NCBI GenBank assembly: GCA_905234305.1
Contig: CAJOHT010000020.1
Span: 2,032-15,170 of the forward strand
Direction of reading: 5' to 3'
Length of the DNA: 13,139 nt
From: an uncultured Ruminococcus sp.
Lineage (GTDB): Bacteria > Bacillota > Clostridia > Oscillospirales > Acutalibacteraceae
Positions 12,312 through 13,139 of the stretch are shown in pieces. The translations under genes and the position numbers were made by a program. Below the pieces are notes generated by a model. The model ran no database searches, was not told where the DNA came from, and worked only from the letters and a program-made list of their open reading frames with translations. The stretch's first letter is position 1. The number at the start of each line of letters is the position of its first letter.

Positions 12312-13139
12312 TTCACTAACTATCTCCGCTCTTAAAATATCGCGGTCGTGCGGAGAGATTTTCTCGTTTTTATTCACCATCATCGTAGCGGGCTGGATAT
12401 CGCTAATGAGCTTATCGATTGTTTCAATATCGACGTCCTTTATCACTCCGCTGTTGATGCCGAAGCGCACGTTCGAGAGAAGCTCTAAAGCCTCCTTACA
12501 GCTTATCAGCTTAGCGTATTTTAGAATTCCGAGGCTTCTCGAAATCTTATCCTGAGTTTCTAAACTTTCTATCATACGCTTCTGAGCCTGAAGCTCCTGG
12601 GTAACAAGCTGGTCGGCTATATTCTTAAGATTTTCGACCGCGGCTTTCTCGGAAATGCCGAGCGTTACCTGGTTAGAGAGCTGGTACATAGCGCCCTCGG
12701 GCTCGCTTCCTTCGCCGTAAGCTCCGCGAATAGTAAGACCGAGCTATGAGAGATTGCCCGCGATCCTGCCGATAGCCTTTCCGCTCTTTAAAGCGGGAAG
12801 ATGGAGCATTACGGAAGCTCTCATTCCCGTGCCGAGGTTAGTCGGGCACTGGGTAAGATAACCGAGCTTACTATCGAAGGCAAAGTCAAGATTTTCGTCG
12901 AGCAGGGTATCGAGCTTATCAGCGGTATCATACGCTTCCTCGAGCTTAAAGCCCTTATATAGAATCTGGAGCCTTATATGGTCCTCCTCGTTTATCATAA
13001 TGCTCATTGTCCTGTCCTTGGAGAGGATAAGCGCTCTGCCCGCGGAATCGCTCATAAACTCGGGACTCGCAAGATGCTGTTCCACAAGCGAGATCCGCTG
13101 AGCCTCGGTCAAATCCCTTACGTACAGCACGTCGAGTTC
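12291..13139 (-). pseudogene. mcsB: mcsB, protein-arginine kinase, 5' end outside the window and interrupted by an in-frame TAG
   Basis: McsB phosphorylates arginine residues of misfolded proteins, marking them for ClpCP, and also inactivates CtsR. About 281 codons of the usual 350 are visible; the N-terminus is beyond base 13139. Recognisable parts are NEEDHIRLQ, the catalytic-site TQCPTNLGTGMRASVMLHLPAL, the loop RGAYGEGSEPEGAMYQLSNQ, and the C-terminal RDILRA, matching the RDxxRA phosphoarginine pocket. Between GRIAGNLS and LGLTIRG, a TAG (12744-12746) replaces a codon that is lysine in relatives. The frame is otherwise open on both sides, so one base change (AAG to TAG) explains it. The downstream neighbour clpC is also broken. 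It could be a true nonsense mutation, a suppressed amber codon or a sequence error. Confidence 0.88.

Overview
The window looks like a chromosomal segment from a low-to-moderate GC Firmicute of class Clostridia, probably near Ruminococcaceae/Oscillospiraceae. This is inferred from gene content: a reverse-order rubrerythrin, a McsB-type arginine kinase next to ClpC, an Ig-like (Big_2) secreted protein and the rsmF/rsmA pair. Strong AGGAGG ribosome binding sites and 17-bp-spaced promoters agree. No taxonomic marker was searched.

Layout. 1-237 (-): start of a DUF177/YceD gene behind a perfect-consensus promoter. 323-2955 (-): operon rsmF, rsmA and two small two-helix membrane proteins; most junctions overlap. 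3012-3128 (+): a 38-residue N/Q/K-rich peptide with a full-length Shine-Dalgarno and its own terminator. 3208-3416: an intergenic repeat element with inverted 7-bp arrays around a large palindrome. 3427-3975 (-): N-acetylmuramoyl-L-alanine amidase family protein. 4177-5373 (+): reverse rubrerythrin and two small membrane-protein genes, interleaved with partial copies of the rubrerythrin 3' end. 5523-6565 (-): two tandem paralogs of unknown function. 6649-7080 (+): promoter, a strongly folded RNA with a possible pseudoknot, an intrinsic terminator and a small ORF, arranged like an attenuator or small RNA gene. 7064-8469: a secreted Big_2 protein and a divergent small HTH regulator sharing an operator-like region. 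8497-9492 (-): EamA/DMT transporter. 9589-13139 (-): clpC and mcsB, both disrupted, separated by repeats and a CtsR-like box.

How the parts work together. mcsB and clpC belong to the protein-arginine phosphorylation and ClpCP proteolysis branch of the heat-shock response. clpC carries a frameshift that fits a 26-nt deletion through the second Walker A motif. mcsB has an in-frame TAG where a lysine codon is expected. Either this branch is decaying in this strain, or the assembly contains two errors. The rRNA methyltransferases RsmF and RsmA form one translation-linked operon.

Most unusual signals: (1) the rubrerythrin tail copies behind each small membrane-protein gene; (2) the folded RNA at 6684-6839; (3) the double lesion in mcsB-clpC; (4) heptanucleotide repeat arrays at two loci; (5) three near-identical terminator hairpins, two of them exact inverted copies of each other.
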